Below, piece by piece: positions 18,382 through 28,080 of a stretch of DNA of 64,000 nt. Origin of the DNA: Bacteroidaceae bacterium (GTDB lineage: Bacteria; Bacteroidota; Bacteroidia; Bacteroidales; Bacteroidaceae); the NCBI GenBank assembly GCA_017429945.1, contig JAFRNY010000086.1, positions 1 through 64,000 on the forward strand, in the 5' to 3' direction. How positions within the stretch are numbered: position 1 is the stretch's first letter; each line of letters opens with the position of its first letter. The translations under genes were made by a program, and so were the position numbers. Under the pieces are notes generated by a model that was not told the DNA's origin, did not search any database, and saw only the letters and a list, made by a program, of their open reading frames with translations.

Positions 18382-18409
18382 CCTCCCATGGCCTTGAGCC
18401 TTCGGGAGG
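18382..18409 (-). terminator. Terminator of the GH85-like gene
   Basis: CCTCCC (18382-18387) pairs with GGGAGG (18404-18409), flanked by an A run (18376-18380) and a T run (18410-18417). It can stop transcription from the right on the minus strand. Confidence 0.7.
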
Positions 18410-18456
18410 TTTTTTTAGGTGGGAGTTTATTGTCGCGGTCTTTGCTGCGTGTTGTG

Positions 18457-21400
18457 TCACTTGATGGTGACCTTGCGCGAGCGGATGACGTTCTTGTCCT
18501 GCATCTTCACGATGTAGGCCCCTGCGGGGAAGTCTGCGGCCATGGCTGCGGGGTTCTTCACGAAGCGTACGAGGCGGCCGTCGGCGGTGTAGATCCAGGC
18601 TTTCTCAACGTTGGCGAACTCGAGGCGGCCGTCCCTGAGGCTGACGTCGGAGGCTGCGCGCAGGCGCACTACGGCGTCGGGCTCGGGCTTCGTGTTGAGG
18701 TTCTCGGGCTCGTCAGCCTCGCCCTCGTCTACGCTCGACTTGGGTGCGGAGCGGTCCTCGTTGTCGCCGGTGATCTCTATGCCGAAGTCGATGGAGAGAC
18801 CCTTGGCAGTGAGGCCCACAGGTCCGGGGTGAGCGGCCCATGCGTCGGTGAAGACGATGCGGATGCGCGATGTGCCGCGCACGGCGTCGTCAGGCACTTT
18901 GAAGGTGAAGGGCACGAGGGGGCTCTTAGTGTAGCCGTTGACGTGCATGGGCGTTGAGGTGTACTCTTCCTGGTTGAGGACGCTGTTGCAGGTGTTGGCC
19001 GTGCCTTGCTCTATGATGAGCTCGTCGGTTGAGCCTTCAAACTGCCCGTTGACGTTCCAGTCGGCATAGCCTTTCATGATGCACCACTGCAGTCCGTCGC
19101 TTGAATCGAAGTACTCGTAGTTGAAGGTTATGACGTCGCCTTGGCGTGCCTTGATGACGGCAGTCTTTGTGGCGTCGATGTAGTTGCGGTCTGCTACGGG
19201 GCATGGTGCGTTGGAGGTATAGTTGATGTTCTCTACGCTGGCACCCTCGGTGGTGACTCGGGTGAGGTAGCGCGTCTGTATGGCTGTCTGGTAGCCTGCG
19301 GCTTCGGTGTTGATCTCGCTGATGCCGTACTCGGGCTCGTTCTCGTTGACGAGCTTCTCGGGCACGTTGGTGCTGCGGCTTACGGCCACCCACAGGGGCT
19401 CGGAGTAGGTCTTGAGGTCCTTGGAGACGGCGCGGACGCCGAAGTAGGGCTGCTCGTCGGCGGCGAGGGTCCTCTGGCCTACAAATGCCGACCATGCCTG
19501 TACGTGGCTGACGACGGCGGCGCGGCCTTCCTCGCCGTTCTTGTAGAGGATTTCGAAGTGGTCGATGTCGGCCTCATCGTTGTAGAGGGTGAAGGGCGAG
19601 GCGGCGGCTTTGTCGACGTCCCACTTGAGCTTGACGCTCATGCTGGCGGTGGTCTCTTCCTTGACTTCGGCCACGAGGTCCTTGACGGCGGCGGGGGTGA
19701 TCTTGACATCGTCGTTGATCTGGATCTCGCCTACGAAGACGAGGTAGTCGGGCGTGACGTCGCTGACGCGGAGGCCTACGAAGTCGATCTGGTCGGCCGA
19801 GCTGATGCCTGCGAGCTCTATAGTCTTCTCCTCCCAGGTGTCGCCGGCGGTAGCGCCTACGGGGTATTCCTTCCATTCGCCGCCTACTTTGACGATGAGC
19901 GAGAGGCCGGTGGCGGTCTCACCCTCGCGGCGCGTCTTCACAGCGACTTTGGCATAGGGCTGCCCGGTGGTGCCGGTGAGGGCTGTGCGGAAGAGCACGA
20001 GGTCGGCAGCGCCGTCCTTGAGGCCCGTCAGTCGCAGGCAGGAGCCTCCCATGTAGGCGTCCTCGATGGTGAACTCGGGGTTGACGACGGCAGCGGGCTT
20101 GGTGGTGCCGGCGTCGTACTGCAGCCAGCGGTAGGTGGGCACGAGGTCCTGAGTGGACATGTTGTACCAGTTGCCGTGGGTCTGCTTGCCCTTATAGGTG
20201 TAGACGCCTCCGAGGCCAATGTTGAAATAAGTGTGGAAGGGGAGCTTGCCCTGTATGGCGGAGCGCTCGGGGAAGTAGGTGGCGAAGCCTCCGAAGGCGG
20301 AGAGGGGCGGCGTGGTGCCGTTCCAATCCCATTCGTTGCCGGTGTTGCGCATGGCGGGGCGGTCGGCGGGGTTGCGCTTGCCGCCCGAGACGGCGCGCTC
20401 GAGGAGGTTCTGGTAGTTGGTCTGGAACTCGTTGGGGTCGCGGCCGGTGTTGTTGCTGTAGAAGCGGCTCATGGCGTGTTCGCCCCAGAGCACGGCACCT
20501 ATGTCGCGGCCGTTGAGGTTGGTCCACGAGCGGTTCATGGTCACGATCCACGTGCCGCAATAGAGGCCGTCGGTGGTGCCCATGGCGTTCTTGGCAACGT
20601 TCTCTGAGCTGCGCATGATGTTTGCCGAGATAAAGTCGTTGCCGGAATAGTTGAGGAAGGTGTCGGCGGTGCGGCCGTCGGCATTGCCGAAGATGGCGTT
20701 GGCGTTGGAGGCCGTGAGCACGGAGTTGGAGGTGTAGAGTCCGATGTGGAAGTTGTTGAAGCCACGGGCCTCAGCCTCCTTGTAGAGTGCTTTGTGGAAG
20801 GCTATGATGTCTTCGTTGCGGTAGGAGCCGTCCTCCCAGTTGTAGTTGATGCCGTCGGAGCCGAAGAACATGAGAGCGCTGATGAGGGGCTTGACGTACT
20901 TGAAGGAGCCGTCGGCGTTCTTCGTGGTGATGAGGTCTCCCCAGGCCTGGTCGCCGCTGCCGGGCGTCCACGACTCGAAGAACTTGATGCCTGAGAAGAT
21001 GTCGGTGCCGTTCTGGTGTGCGGCGTCGATCCATGCGCCCGGGGCTTGGAAGAGGCCATGGTTCCACGAGCCGAAGAGGTGGGTGTAGTTCCAGATGGAA
21101 TAGGTGTCGTCGCCCACGTTGGTGCCGGGGTAGCCGCCTATGCCGCGCGCCGTGCCCATGGGCAGGTTGAACCACAGGCGCCGCGTGTTCTTGACGTTAG
21201 AGAAAAGCTGGTTGGCCTGGTCGTCGATGAGGGCGCGGGGGCGCACATGGGAGCGTGCAAACTCGATGTCGAGCAGGTTGAAGCCGGCTGCCTCGAACTC
21301 GGCCTGCGTGGGCACGTCGCGCCCGGCTTGCTGGGCGTTGTAGAAGAGGTCGAGGATACCACGGTCGGTGAAGGGCGTGAAGTCGAAGAGCTCACGCGAA

Positions 21401-21486
21401 GCCGAGGGGTCGTAGTCCTGGGCCTGAATGGTCTGGAAGCTTCCGAGAGCGAAGACTGCCAGAGCTGTTAAAAGAAACTTTTTCAT
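18457..21486 (-). CDS. T9SS-exported endo-beta-N-acetylglucosaminidase (GH85-like)
   Basis: A 1009-residue exported protein with signal peptide (to about residue 22). The N-terminal half resembles GH85 endoglycosidases, which cut the chitobiose core of N-glycans; SDGINYNWEDG contains the Asn-x-Glu pair expected for substrate-assisted catalysis (Asn216, Glu218). A galactose-binding-like domain and fibronectin-like modules follow. The last 70 residues (VEKAWIYTADGRLVR to KVTIK) look like a type A T9SS sorting domain, implying surface attachment or release. It is the last gene of the SusC-SusD operon, so its product probably feeds glycans to that importer. GH85 assignment is by motif only. Confidence 0.75.
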   Translation of the reverse strand: MKKFLLTALAVFALGSFQTIQAQDYDPSASRELFDFTPFTDRGILDLFYNAQQAGRDVPTQAEFEAAGFNLLDIEFARSHVRPRALIDDQANQLFSNVKNTRRLWFNLPMGTARGIGGYPGTNVGDDTYSIWNYTHLFGSWNHGLFQAPGAWIDAAHQNGTDIFSGIKFFESWTPGSGDQAWGDLITTKNADGSFKYVKPLISALMFFGSDGINYNWEDGSYRNEDIIAFHKALYKEAEARGFNNFHIGLYTSNSVLTASNANAIFGNADGRTADTFLNYSGNDFISANIMRSSENVAKNAMGTTDGLYCGTWIVTMNRSWTNLNGRDIGAVLWGEHAMSRFYSNNTGRDPNEFQTNYQNLLERAVSGGKRNPADRPAMRNTGNEWDWNGTTPPLSAFGGFATYFPERSAIQGKLPFHTYFNIGLGGVYTYKGKQTHGNWYNMSTQDLVPTYRWLQYDAGTTKPAAVVNPEFTIEDAYMGGSCLRLTGLKDGAADLVLFRTALTGTTGQPYAKVAVKTRREGETATGLSLIVKVGGEWKEYPVGATAGDTWEEKTIELAGISSADQIDFVGLRVSDVTPDYLVFVGEIQINDDVKITPAAVKDLVAEVKEETTASMSVKLKWDVDKAAASPFTLYNDEADIDHFEILYKNGEEGRAAVVSHVQAWSAFVGQRTLAADEQPYFGVRAVSKDLKTYSEPLWVAVSRSTNVPEKLVNENEPEYGISEINTEAAGYQTAIQTRYLTRVTTEGASVENINYTSNAPCPVADRNYIDATKTAVIKARQGDVITFNYEYFDSSDGLQWCIMKGYADWNVNGQFEGSTDELIIEQGTANTCNSVLNQEEYTSTPMHVNGYTKSPLVPFTFKVPDDAVRGTSRIRIVFTDAWAAHPGPVGLTAKGLSIDFGIEITGDNEDRSAPKSSVDEGEADEPENLNTKPEPDAVVRLRAASDVSLRDGRLEFANVEKAWIYTADGRLVRFVKNPAAMAADFPAGAYIVKMQDKNVIRSRKVTIK

Positions 21487-21615
21487 AATTGGTAGATTGG
21501 TTTTAGGTGTCTTCTAATAGTTGTGTATTGTTAGAGGCTACGCGCGAATACGCGCAACATTCAACGGATTATTGACTTGAAGATGGGGAGAGGCGGCAAG
21601 CTGTTAACTTCTCAT

Positions 21616-21655
21616 CTTCCTAATTTCTAATTTCCTAATTATCTAATTTCCTAAA
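21616..21655. repeat. 7-8 bp repeat between SusD and the GH85-like gene
   Basis: TTCCTAA, TTTCTAA, TTTCCTAA, TTATCTAA and TTTCCTAA follow in tandem and run into the last codons and stop of the SusD gene. Member of the short-period arrays. Confidence 0.75.
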
Positions 21656-23474
21656 AGTTTGGCGCATCGACATCCCACCAGATGCGCGTGGCCTGGTAGT
21701 CCTCGCCGCCGAGGGCTTCGAGGCCGGTCTCGGTGATGTCGGCTACGGATGCGTCGTCGGTGTCGGGGAATGGGCAGCGGCGGATGATGTCGCCGTAGCG
21801 GAGTGTGCCGTCGCCCTCATCGGCATTGAGCACGGGGAAGAGACGTGGATAGCCTGTGCGGCGCAGATCGGTCCATGCTTCGTAGCTGTCGGGGAAAGCG
21901 GCGATGTACTTCTGGGTGATGATTTTCTCGAGCTTCAGCTCGGGGCTGTCGGCGTCGTTCCACGCCACGCCTATGTGCGTCACGCTGGGTTCGTCGGCTA
22001 CCATGCCGAGGGGGTCGTGGTAGGTGTAGGGCAGGGCTTCGGTGCGCTGGAGATAGTCGTCGACGAGAAGGTCATAGTCCTCGTGGAAGAACGATTCGGA
22101 GCGCTCGAAGAGATAGGCGTAGCGTATGCCGCGCTCGTAGAACTCGCGGGCCGAGCCTCCCATGTTCCATCCGCGGATGGCGCCCTCGGCGCGCAGGAAG
22201 TCGACCTCGGACATTTTCATCAGATATAGGGGAGCCTGGGCCATGTAGTCGCCGTCGAAGACGCTGAAGTTGAGCATCGGGTTGGTGGCAGCGCTCTGTC
22301 CCATGCCCGGGTGAATGCCTTCGCGCAGGCCTACGATGCGCGTGTCGGGCTCGAGCACCTCGCCGGTCTTGGTGTTGACAATGGCTCCTCCGTTTTTCTT
22401 GAAGAAGGGATATTCGCCTTTGGTGTAGGGGTGGTCGAGGCTTAGGAGCAGGCTCTCGAATGATGCGCTCAGGCGCGCGTCGCCCCACGAGATCCATATC
22501 ATGTTGTAGGGGTGCGTGAAGCCGAGCTGGAAGCCGTAGAGGCCGAACTCGTGCTCGGGCGCTTCGATGACTCCGCCGGCCACGGCCTCTTCAGCCCACT
22601 GGCGCGCCAGCTGCGGCTCCACCTTCACGCAGTGCATGGCGATGCGGAGCTTAAGCGAGTTGGCATAGCGGATCCATTCGGCCACGCCCTTGCGACCGTA
22701 GTATTTGTTCTGGCAGACGTCGAGGTTGTCGTCCATCAGCCGCTGCAGCTTGGTCTTGTACCAGTCGGGGCGCAGGTCGTAGTGGGCCAGGCATTTGACG
22801 ATGTCGTCGAGGTGGCCTACGATGGTCTTGTAGATGTGCTCGGCGCCGTTGTAGGTGAAGGGCGATGTCTGCTTGTTGAGGATGAAGTCGTCGTAGGGGA
22901 AGGCGCCGTGGATGTCGGTGATTTCCTGCGACGCCTGGTCGAAGAGCAGCAGGTAGATGGCCTTCATCTCGGGGATGGAGTCGATGGCGGGGTGGTTCAG
23001 CAGGGGCACCATGGCGTTCTTGACGATGAGGTAGGAACTGTTGGGGCCGGGGTTGAACTCGGTGCTGACGTCGTAGCTCGTCTGCAGCGTGCCGTACATG
23101 AAGTCGTAGTGCGGCACGGTGGTGAACTGGGCATAGTTGTCGGGGCCGAGGGAGTACTGCCGCTGGTAGGCGTGCTCGCCGGGGTAGTCGCCGTTCTTGC
23201 CTCCGCGCATGGCATACTGCCCGCCTTTGGCTTGCCGCAGATAGGTGTTGAGGCTTGCGAGTGCTTTGTCGAACTCTTCTTCGGTGATGTCGATGTCGAA
23301 GTTGAGTTCACCGGGGTTGCCCACGTGCACAGTCGGGTCGACGACTTCCTGATCTACGGTGAGCGTGTCGAGAGGCGAGTCGAAGTCGAGGCAGGAGGTG
23401 AGGAGGGAGAGGGTGAGGGTTGCTGTGATACAGCAACACACACGACTGAGTTTGATATATTTTGAGAGTGACAT
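21651..23474 (-). CDS. SusD/RagB-like outer-membrane glycan-binding lipoprotein
   Basis: A 607-residue surface lipoprotein that caps the SusC channel and binds the oligosaccharide. Signal peptide with lipobox LLTSC (lipidated Cys near residue 28). The body has the long helical organisation of SusD proteins, closest in style to the SusD-like group 2, with typical segments RIAMHCVKVEPQLARQWAEEAV and IITQKYIAAFPDSYEAWTDLRRTGYP near the C-terminus. It follows the SusC gene by 25 bp and precedes the GH85-like enzyme, forming a compact utilisation locus. A 7-bp array overlaps its stop codon. Confidence 0.92.
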   Translation of the reverse strand: MSLSKYIKLSRVCCCITATLTLSLLTSCLDFDSPLDTLTVDQEVVDPTVHVGNPGELNFDIDITEEEFDKALASLNTYLRQAKGGQYAMRGGKNGDYPGEHAYQRQYSLGPDNYAQFTTVPHYDFMYGTLQTSYDVSTEFNPGPNSSYLIVKNAMVPLLNHPAIDSIPEMKAIYLLLFDQASQEITDIHGAFPYDDFILNKQTSPFTYNGAEHIYKTIVGHLDDIVKCLAHYDLRPDWYKTKLQRLMDDNLDVCQNKYYGRKGVAEWIRYANSLKLRIAMHCVKVEPQLARQWAEEAVAGGVIEAPEHEFGLYGFQLGFTHPYNMIWISWGDARLSASFESLLLSLDHPYTKGEYPFFKKNGGAIVNTKTGEVLEPDTRIVGLREGIHPGMGQSAATNPMLNFSVFDGDYMAQAPLYLMKMSEVDFLRAEGAIRGWNMGGSAREFYERGIRYAYLFERSESFFHEDYDLLVDDYLQRTEALPYTYHDPLGMVADEPSVTHIGVAWNDADSPELKLEKIITQKYIAAFPDSYEAWTDLRRTGYPRLFPVLNADEGDGTLRYGDIIRRCPFPDTDDASVADITETGLEALGGEDYQATRIWWDVDAPNF

Positions 23475-23499
23475 ATTATGAAAGAAGAATGTGAAATTG

Positions 23500-26400
23500 T
23501 CAGAAGTTGAGTTTCACGTTGAAACCGAAGGAGCGCGTAGAGGGCGTGTTGAAGAGCTCGAAGCCGCCCAGGCCGTTGCCAGTAGAGAGCGAGACGTCGG
23601 GGTCGACGGGCGCATCCTTATAGATGAAGAAGAGGTTGCGGGCGATGAACGAGAGGTTGATGTCCTTGTTCTCTCCGAAGACGTCCTTGAAGGTGTAGGC
23701 CAGTGAGAGCTCGCGCAGGCGGAAGTTGGTGGCGTCGTAGACGTAGAGCGGCGAGTACTGGCTCCCGCGCGCGCCCATGACCTGGTAGTAGTTTTTCACG
23801 CCGATGACGTTACCGCTGCCGTCGGGCAGGTACATGGCGGGCAGGCCGTCGGCGGTGTAGAGGTCGTGGGCGACGGCGTAGTCGCGGGCGTCGGCCGTGC
23901 GCTCGGAGAGGCCCATCTCGTCGAGGAAGGCCTCGGTGATCGAGATTACCTTTCCGCCTATGCGCCCGTTGATGAGGAACGAGAGCTGCAGGTTGCGCCA
24001 GTTGATGGTGTTCGACCATCCGAGCTGATAGGGCGAGTTCATATTGCCGATGTACTTGGTGTAGAGGCCCTGCTTCATGATGTTGCCGTTGGACGAGAGG
24101 AAGATTGTGCCGTCATCGTTGTGGCGGATATCGCGCACGAACATATCGCCGAAGGAGTCGCCCTCGGTGTAGCGTACGCGCACGCCGGCGACGTCGGTGT
24201 AGACGCGGTTCTTGCGCCCGAGGTCGTCGGTGCCTACGCTCAGGATCTTGTTCTTGTTGTACGAGAAGTTGACGGCTGTGCGCCAGCGCACGTTGCTGCC
24301 GAAGCGGAAGTTGTAGCCCAGCGTGGCCTCCACGCCCTGGTTGCGCAGCGAGGCGACGTTGTCCCACACGGTGATGCCGGCGGTGTTGCCGATGCCCATG
24401 TAGAGGTCGTTGATGGTGCTGTTGTAGTAGGTGACGTCGAAGCTCAGGAGGTTGTCCAGGAAGAGCATCTCGAGACCTGTCTCGAAGGAATGCGTCTCCT
24501 CGGGCTTCACGTTCTTGAGCAGCGACGACGACGCTCCGAGGGCTCCCGTGCGGTTGTTGCCGCCCACGGCATAGTAGAGGCGCGGCGGAATGGCGTTACC
24601 GACCTGTGAATATGAGATGCGGTATTTGGCATACGACCACCACTCCGGCAGGCGTATGAGGTCGCTCAGCAGGGCGTTGGCGCCGAAGCCGAAGTAGTTG
24701 TAGGCCTGCGGCTTGTCGGGGAACTGTCGGAACACGCGGTACTGGTCGCGTCGCCACGAGGCATCGACGTAGATGCGCTCGCGCCATCCGAGCTGTGCCG
24801 TGGCGAGCCAAGCGCGGTCCCAGTTGTTGCTCTTGCTTTCAGATGTCACGCCCGAACTGCCCGAGGTGGTGTCGAAGCGGTTGACGGCGGTGTTGAGCTG
24901 TTGGTTGAGCGGGTCGACGTAAGTGGCATTGGCGATGTAGGTGCCGTAGTATTCGTTCTTCATCGTATGACCTGTCCAGCCTACGTTTGCGCTCACACTC
25001 CAGGTGTCGGCGAATGTCTTGTTGTAGTTGAGCATGTAGTCGACGTAGAGCTCCGTCTTGTTGTCGCGACGCTTGTTGTAGGTTCCGTAGTCATACATAG
25101 AGGCGGGCGAGAAGGTTGTGGCGTAGCGCACGCTCTGCTCCTGGTACTTATCGTAGTCGAAATTGAAGCGGGCCTGTGCCGAGAGGCCGTCCCAGATTTC
25201 GAGATTGCCCTGGAAGCTGCCGTAGACGCGGTCCTCCTTGTTGATGCCCCGGTTCTGCTTGAGCAGCCAGTAGGGGTTGTTCTGGCGCGCGTCCATGTAG
25301 GCATAGTTCATCATTGGGCCTGTGAGCTCGGCGCGGTCGTTCTGCCGGATATAGCCCGTCTCGGACTGCACGTAATGGCCTTGCTCGTCGGAGAGCCAAG
25401 AGGCTTCGTCGATGGCATAGTTGTCGCGGTAGTAGCCCATGTCGATATTGCGCGGCGCGGTGTAGAGGTGGTAGATGGGGTTGCCTACGGTGCCGCCGCC
25501 GATGCGGTTTCGCGTGCGCGTCTGCGCATAGTTTAATGAGGCGTTTAGCGTCAAGCGGTCCCAGAGCGTATAGGTCTGTCGGAAGGCGATGGTGTTGCGG
25601 TTGTAGTTGTTCGTCTCGATGAGACCGAGGGCGTGGGTGTTGGCCACAGAGACGTAGCTCTGCACCTTCTCTGTGCCGCCTGAGACCGAGACGGAGTTGT
25701 TCGTCGTTACGCCCGTGCGGTAGAAGTCGGCCACGTCGTCGTTGCCGCTGTTGCGCAGATGAATAGAGCGCTCATACGGGATTTTCTCCGTGGCGCGCGA
25801 GAGGGCCGACGTCGGCGATTCGCTGATGAGACCGCCCCAGCCGTTGGCTTCGCCGAGGTAGCCCTGCGGGTCGACGGCCGCTCCGTAGCGGTTCTGGATC
25901 TTGGGCGTCGTCAAGGGCACGTCGAATGTGACGTTGCCGGTGTACGTCACGGCCAGCTTGCCGCTCTTGCCCTTCTTGGTCGTGATCATCAGAACACCGT
26001 TGGCAGCGCGCGAGCCGTAGAGGGCTGCGGCGTTGGCGCCCTTGAGCACGTTGATGCTTTCGATATCGTCGGGGTTGATCATAGAGAGGGCGTCGCCTCC
26101 TTCGGCCGAGACGTACTCGGTCATGTTCTGAGAGTTGTTGGTCTGGTTACGGATGTCGTTGGTCATCGGGATACCGTCGATGACAATCAGGGGCGACGAG
26201 TCACCGATAATCGACTTGGCACCGCGCAGCACGATCTTCGAGGCGCCGCCCGCACCGCCCGCACTGGGCGTCACGGTGACACCGGCCACCTTGCCCTCGA
26301 GCGAGTTGGCAACATTAGACTCCTGCACGCGCATGAGGTCGTCGGCCTTCACTTGTTGAGTCGCGTAGGTCAGAGATTTCTCCTTGCGGAGAATTCCCAT

Positions 26401-26787
26401 TGCCGTGACCACCACTTCCTGGATGTTGTGGGCATCGGCCGGCACCATCTTCACGCGGATAGCGGTGCGGCCGCCGGTGGCTATTTCCTGCGCGTCATAA
26501 CCCATGTAGGAAACTATGATCACGGGGCTCTTGGTCGCTGTCGTGATGGCGAAGCGCCCGTCGATGTCGGTAAGCATGCCTTCGGTGGTGCCTTTCACCT
26601 TCACGGTGGCGCCGATGAGCGGCTCGTTGAATTCATCGACCACGACGCCGCTCACCGTGGTGCGGTCGTCGGCGGGCCGCGAGAGTTGCGTCTGCTCGGA
26701 TGCCAGCGCTGATGCGGGTGCTACGGTCGAAAGCGTCAGTAACAGCACGGCCTTGAGCATCGCAGTTGGTTTGAGTAGATTTTTCAT
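23500..26787 (-). CDS. SusC/RagA-like TonB-dependent receptor
   Basis: A 1095-residue outer-membrane transporter that imports oligosaccharides with energy from TonB. Signal peptide, then a carboxypeptidase-regulatory-like domain (about 45-115: VSGVVVDEFNEPLIGATVKV, DIDGRF, VSYMGYD), the TonB/plug transition IQEVVVTAMG (about 122), plug domain with LRGAKSIIGDSSPLIVIDGIP, and a 22-strand barrel ending RSFGFNVKLNF with terminal aromatic. First gene of a three-gene polysaccharide utilisation operon. No sigma/anti-sigma or hybrid two-component regulator is in the window, so control is unclear. Confidence 0.96.
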   Translation of the reverse strand: MKNLLKPTAMLKAVLLLTLSTVAPASALASEQTQLSRPADDRTTVSGVVVDEFNEPLIGATVKVKGTTEGMLTDIDGRFAITTATKSPVIIVSYMGYDAQEIATGGRTAIRVKMVPADAHNIQEVVVTAMGILRKEKSLTYATQQVKADDLMRVQESNVANSLEGKVAGVTVTPSAGGAGGASKIVLRGAKSIIGDSSPLIVIDGIPMTNDIRNQTNNSQNMTEYVSAEGGDALSMINPDDIESINVLKGANAAALYGSRAANGVLMITTKKGKSGKLAVTYTGNVTFDVPLTTPKIQNRYGAAVDPQGYLGEANGWGGLISESPTSALSRATEKIPYERSIHLRNSGNDDVADFYRTGVTTNNSVSVSGGTEKVQSYVSVANTHALGLIETNNYNRNTIAFRQTYTLWDRLTLNASLNYAQTRTRNRIGGGTVGNPIYHLYTAPRNIDMGYYRDNYAIDEASWLSDEQGHYVQSETGYIRQNDRAELTGPMMNYAYMDARQNNPYWLLKQNRGINKEDRVYGSFQGNLEIWDGLSAQARFNFDYDKYQEQSVRYATTFSPASMYDYGTYNKRRDNKTELYVDYMLNYNKTFADTWSVSANVGWTGHTMKNEYYGTYIANATYVDPLNQQLNTAVNRFDTTSGSSGVTSESKSNNWDRAWLATAQLGWRERIYVDASWRRDQYRVFRQFPDKPQAYNYFGFGANALLSDLIRLPEWWSYAKYRISYSQVGNAIPPRLYYAVGGNNRTGALGASSSLLKNVKPEETHSFETGLEMLFLDNLLSFDVTYYNSTINDLYMGIGNTAGITVWDNVASLRNQGVEATLGYNFRFGSNVRWRTAVNFSYNKNKILSVGTDDLGRKNRVYTDVAGVRVRYTEGDSFGDMFVRDIRHNDDGTIFLSSNGNIMKQGLYTKYIGNMNSPYQLGWSNTINWRNLQLSFLINGRIGGKVISITEAFLDEMGLSERTADARDYAVAHDLYTADGLPAMYLPDGSGNVIGVKNYYQVMGARGSQYSPLYVYDATNFRLRELSLAYTFKDVFGENKDINLSFIARNLFFIYKDAPVDPDVSLSTGNGLGGFELFNTPSTRSFGFNVKLNF

Positions 26788-26817
26788 ATAGGCAGGTAAG
26801 TTATTTGAACTAAAAGT

Positions 26818-26844
26818 CCCCCCTGCCCATTGCAGGCAGGAGGG
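26818..26844 (-). terminator. Terminator of tdh
   Basis: CCCCCCTGCC (26818-26827) and GGCAGGAGGG (26835-26844) form a GC-rich hairpin. On the minus strand it is followed by ACTTTTAG. It separates tdh from the SusC operon. Confidence 0.65.
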
Positions 26845-26854
26845 TACGGAGAAT

Positions 26855-27814
26855 TTACTTGTTGAGAAGCTTAGCGCTGAGCTTTTCGAGCATGTCGCGG
26901 GTCATGGCACCGATGCCGAAGTTGGGGCGCCAGCCCCATTCCTCGCGGGCGGCGGTGTCGTCGAGGCTGTCAGGCCAGCTCTCGGCAATAGCTTGCTTGA
27001 GCGGGTCAACCTGGTATTCAATCTCGAAATCGGGAACTCGCTTCTTGATCTCGGCATAGATCTTCTCGGGCGGGAAGCTCATGGCCGTGACGTTGAAGCC
27101 ATTGCGGTGGATGAGTTTGGCGGGGTCGGCCTCCATGAGCTCGATGGCTGCGCGCAGGGCATCGGGCATGTACATCATGTCCATTCGCGTGCCTTCGGCG
27201 ATGGGGCAGATGAATTTCTCGCCACGCACGGCAGCGTAGAAGATGTCAACTGCATAGTCCGTGGTGCCGCCGCCCGGAGGCGTGACGTAGCTGATAAGGC
27301 CCGGAAATCGCACCGAGCGCGTGTCCACGCCATACTTAGTGTGGTAGTAGTCAGAGAGCAGCTCTGTCGTGACTTTCGACACGCCGTAGATGGTGCGCGG
27401 GCGCTGAATAGTATCCTGCGGCGTCAGCTCGTGCGGCGTGTTGGGGCCGAAAGAGCCTATACTTGAGGGCGTAAACACGGCGCAATTATTCTCACGTGCC
27501 ACTTCGAGCACATTCCACAGGCCGTCGATGCCGATCTTCCATGCCAGGCGCGGTTTCTGCTCGGCAACGACGCTGAGCAAGGCCGCCAGATTGTAGATGG
27601 CGTCGATGTTGTGTTCTTTCACTATGGCTGCCAGCTGTTCGCCGTTGGTGACGTCGGCCACGGCCGACGGGCCGCCGGCGGCCAGTTCGCCCTTAGGCTC
27701 TGCGCCCAGGATATAGCCTGCTACAACATTGTCGCCACCATAGCGCGCACGGAGTTCAGCGGTCAGCTCAGAGCCTATCTGCCCTGTGGAGCCGATAACA
27801 AGGATTTTCTTCAT
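26855..27814 (-). CDS. tdh: L-threonine 3-dehydrogenase, short-chain (epimerase-like) type
   Basis: Oxidises threonine to 2-amino-3-ketobutyrate with NAD. The 319-residue Rossmann protein begins KKILVIGSTGQIGSEL (GxxGxxG NAD-binding loop) and has the SDR catalytic pair in IYGVSKVTTE (YxxxK), with GTRMDMMYMPDA, a block typical of the threonine dehydrogenase branch of the NAD-dependent epimerases. The divergent neighbour is kbl, which cleaves the product, and this supports the assignment over a sugar epimerase. Promoter box at 27888-27895. Confidence 0.88.
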   Translation of the reverse strand: MKKILVIGSTGQIGSELTAELRARYGGDNVVAGYILGAEPKGELAAGGPSAVADVTNGEQLAAIVKEHNIDAIYNLAALLSVVAEQKPRLAWKIGIDGLWNVLEVARENNCAVFTPSSIGSFGPNTPHELTPQDTIQRPRTIYGVSKVTTELLSDYYHTKYGVDTRSVRFPGLISYVTPPGGGTTDYAVDIFYAAVRGEKFICPIAEGTRMDMMYMPDALRAAIELMEADPAKLIHRNGFNVTAMSFPPEKIYAEIKKRVPDFEIEYQVDPLKQAIAESWPDSLDDTAAREEWGWRPNFGIGAMTRDMLEKLSAKLLNK

Positions 27815-27887
27815 TTGTTGCTTTAAGAATTATGATTTTTTGTAGTTAGTTTTATCGAAACAGGCCACTTTTGTAAGCTTTCGGCCA

Positions 27888-27895
27888 CAAAGATA
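27888..27895 (-). promoter_or_regulatory. -7 promoter box (TATCTTTG) of tdh
   Basis: Matches TAnnTTTG on the minus strand, 73 bp upstream of the tdh start, with a TTTG (27921-27924 on this strand) about 25 bp further upstream. The same box sequence is used by the divergent kbl. Confidence 0.6.
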
Positions 27896-28002
27896 ATGAA
27901 AAGTTGCGTTCTGTTCCTTACAAAAAGGCACTTTTTTTGCTATATAATTCTAAATAATCGAAAAATCTTTGCTCCTTTGTATCTCGACTTGGCAAAATAA
28001 GC

Positions 28003-28010
28003 TATCTTTG
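28003..28010 (+). promoter_or_regulatory. -7 promoter box (TATCTTTG) of kbl
   Basis: Matches TAnnTTTG, with TTTG at 27976-27979 as a possible -33 element; about 70 bp upstream of the kbl start. Confidence 0.6.
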
Positions 28011-28080
28011 CCACACGAAAACCATAAACTTAACGTAAATCATTAAAAAAGTATCGCGTCACGCGCGCGTGTAAAGAAAA

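Noticed and set aside
19141..20607. Long plus-strand open frame of 488 codons
   Set aside because: It is antisense to the GH85-like gene, has Gly/Val/Ala-rich composition typical of a shadow frame in GC-rich DNA, and no recognisable domain. The same holds for 35863-37095, 48632-49870 and, on the minus strand, 44962-46440.
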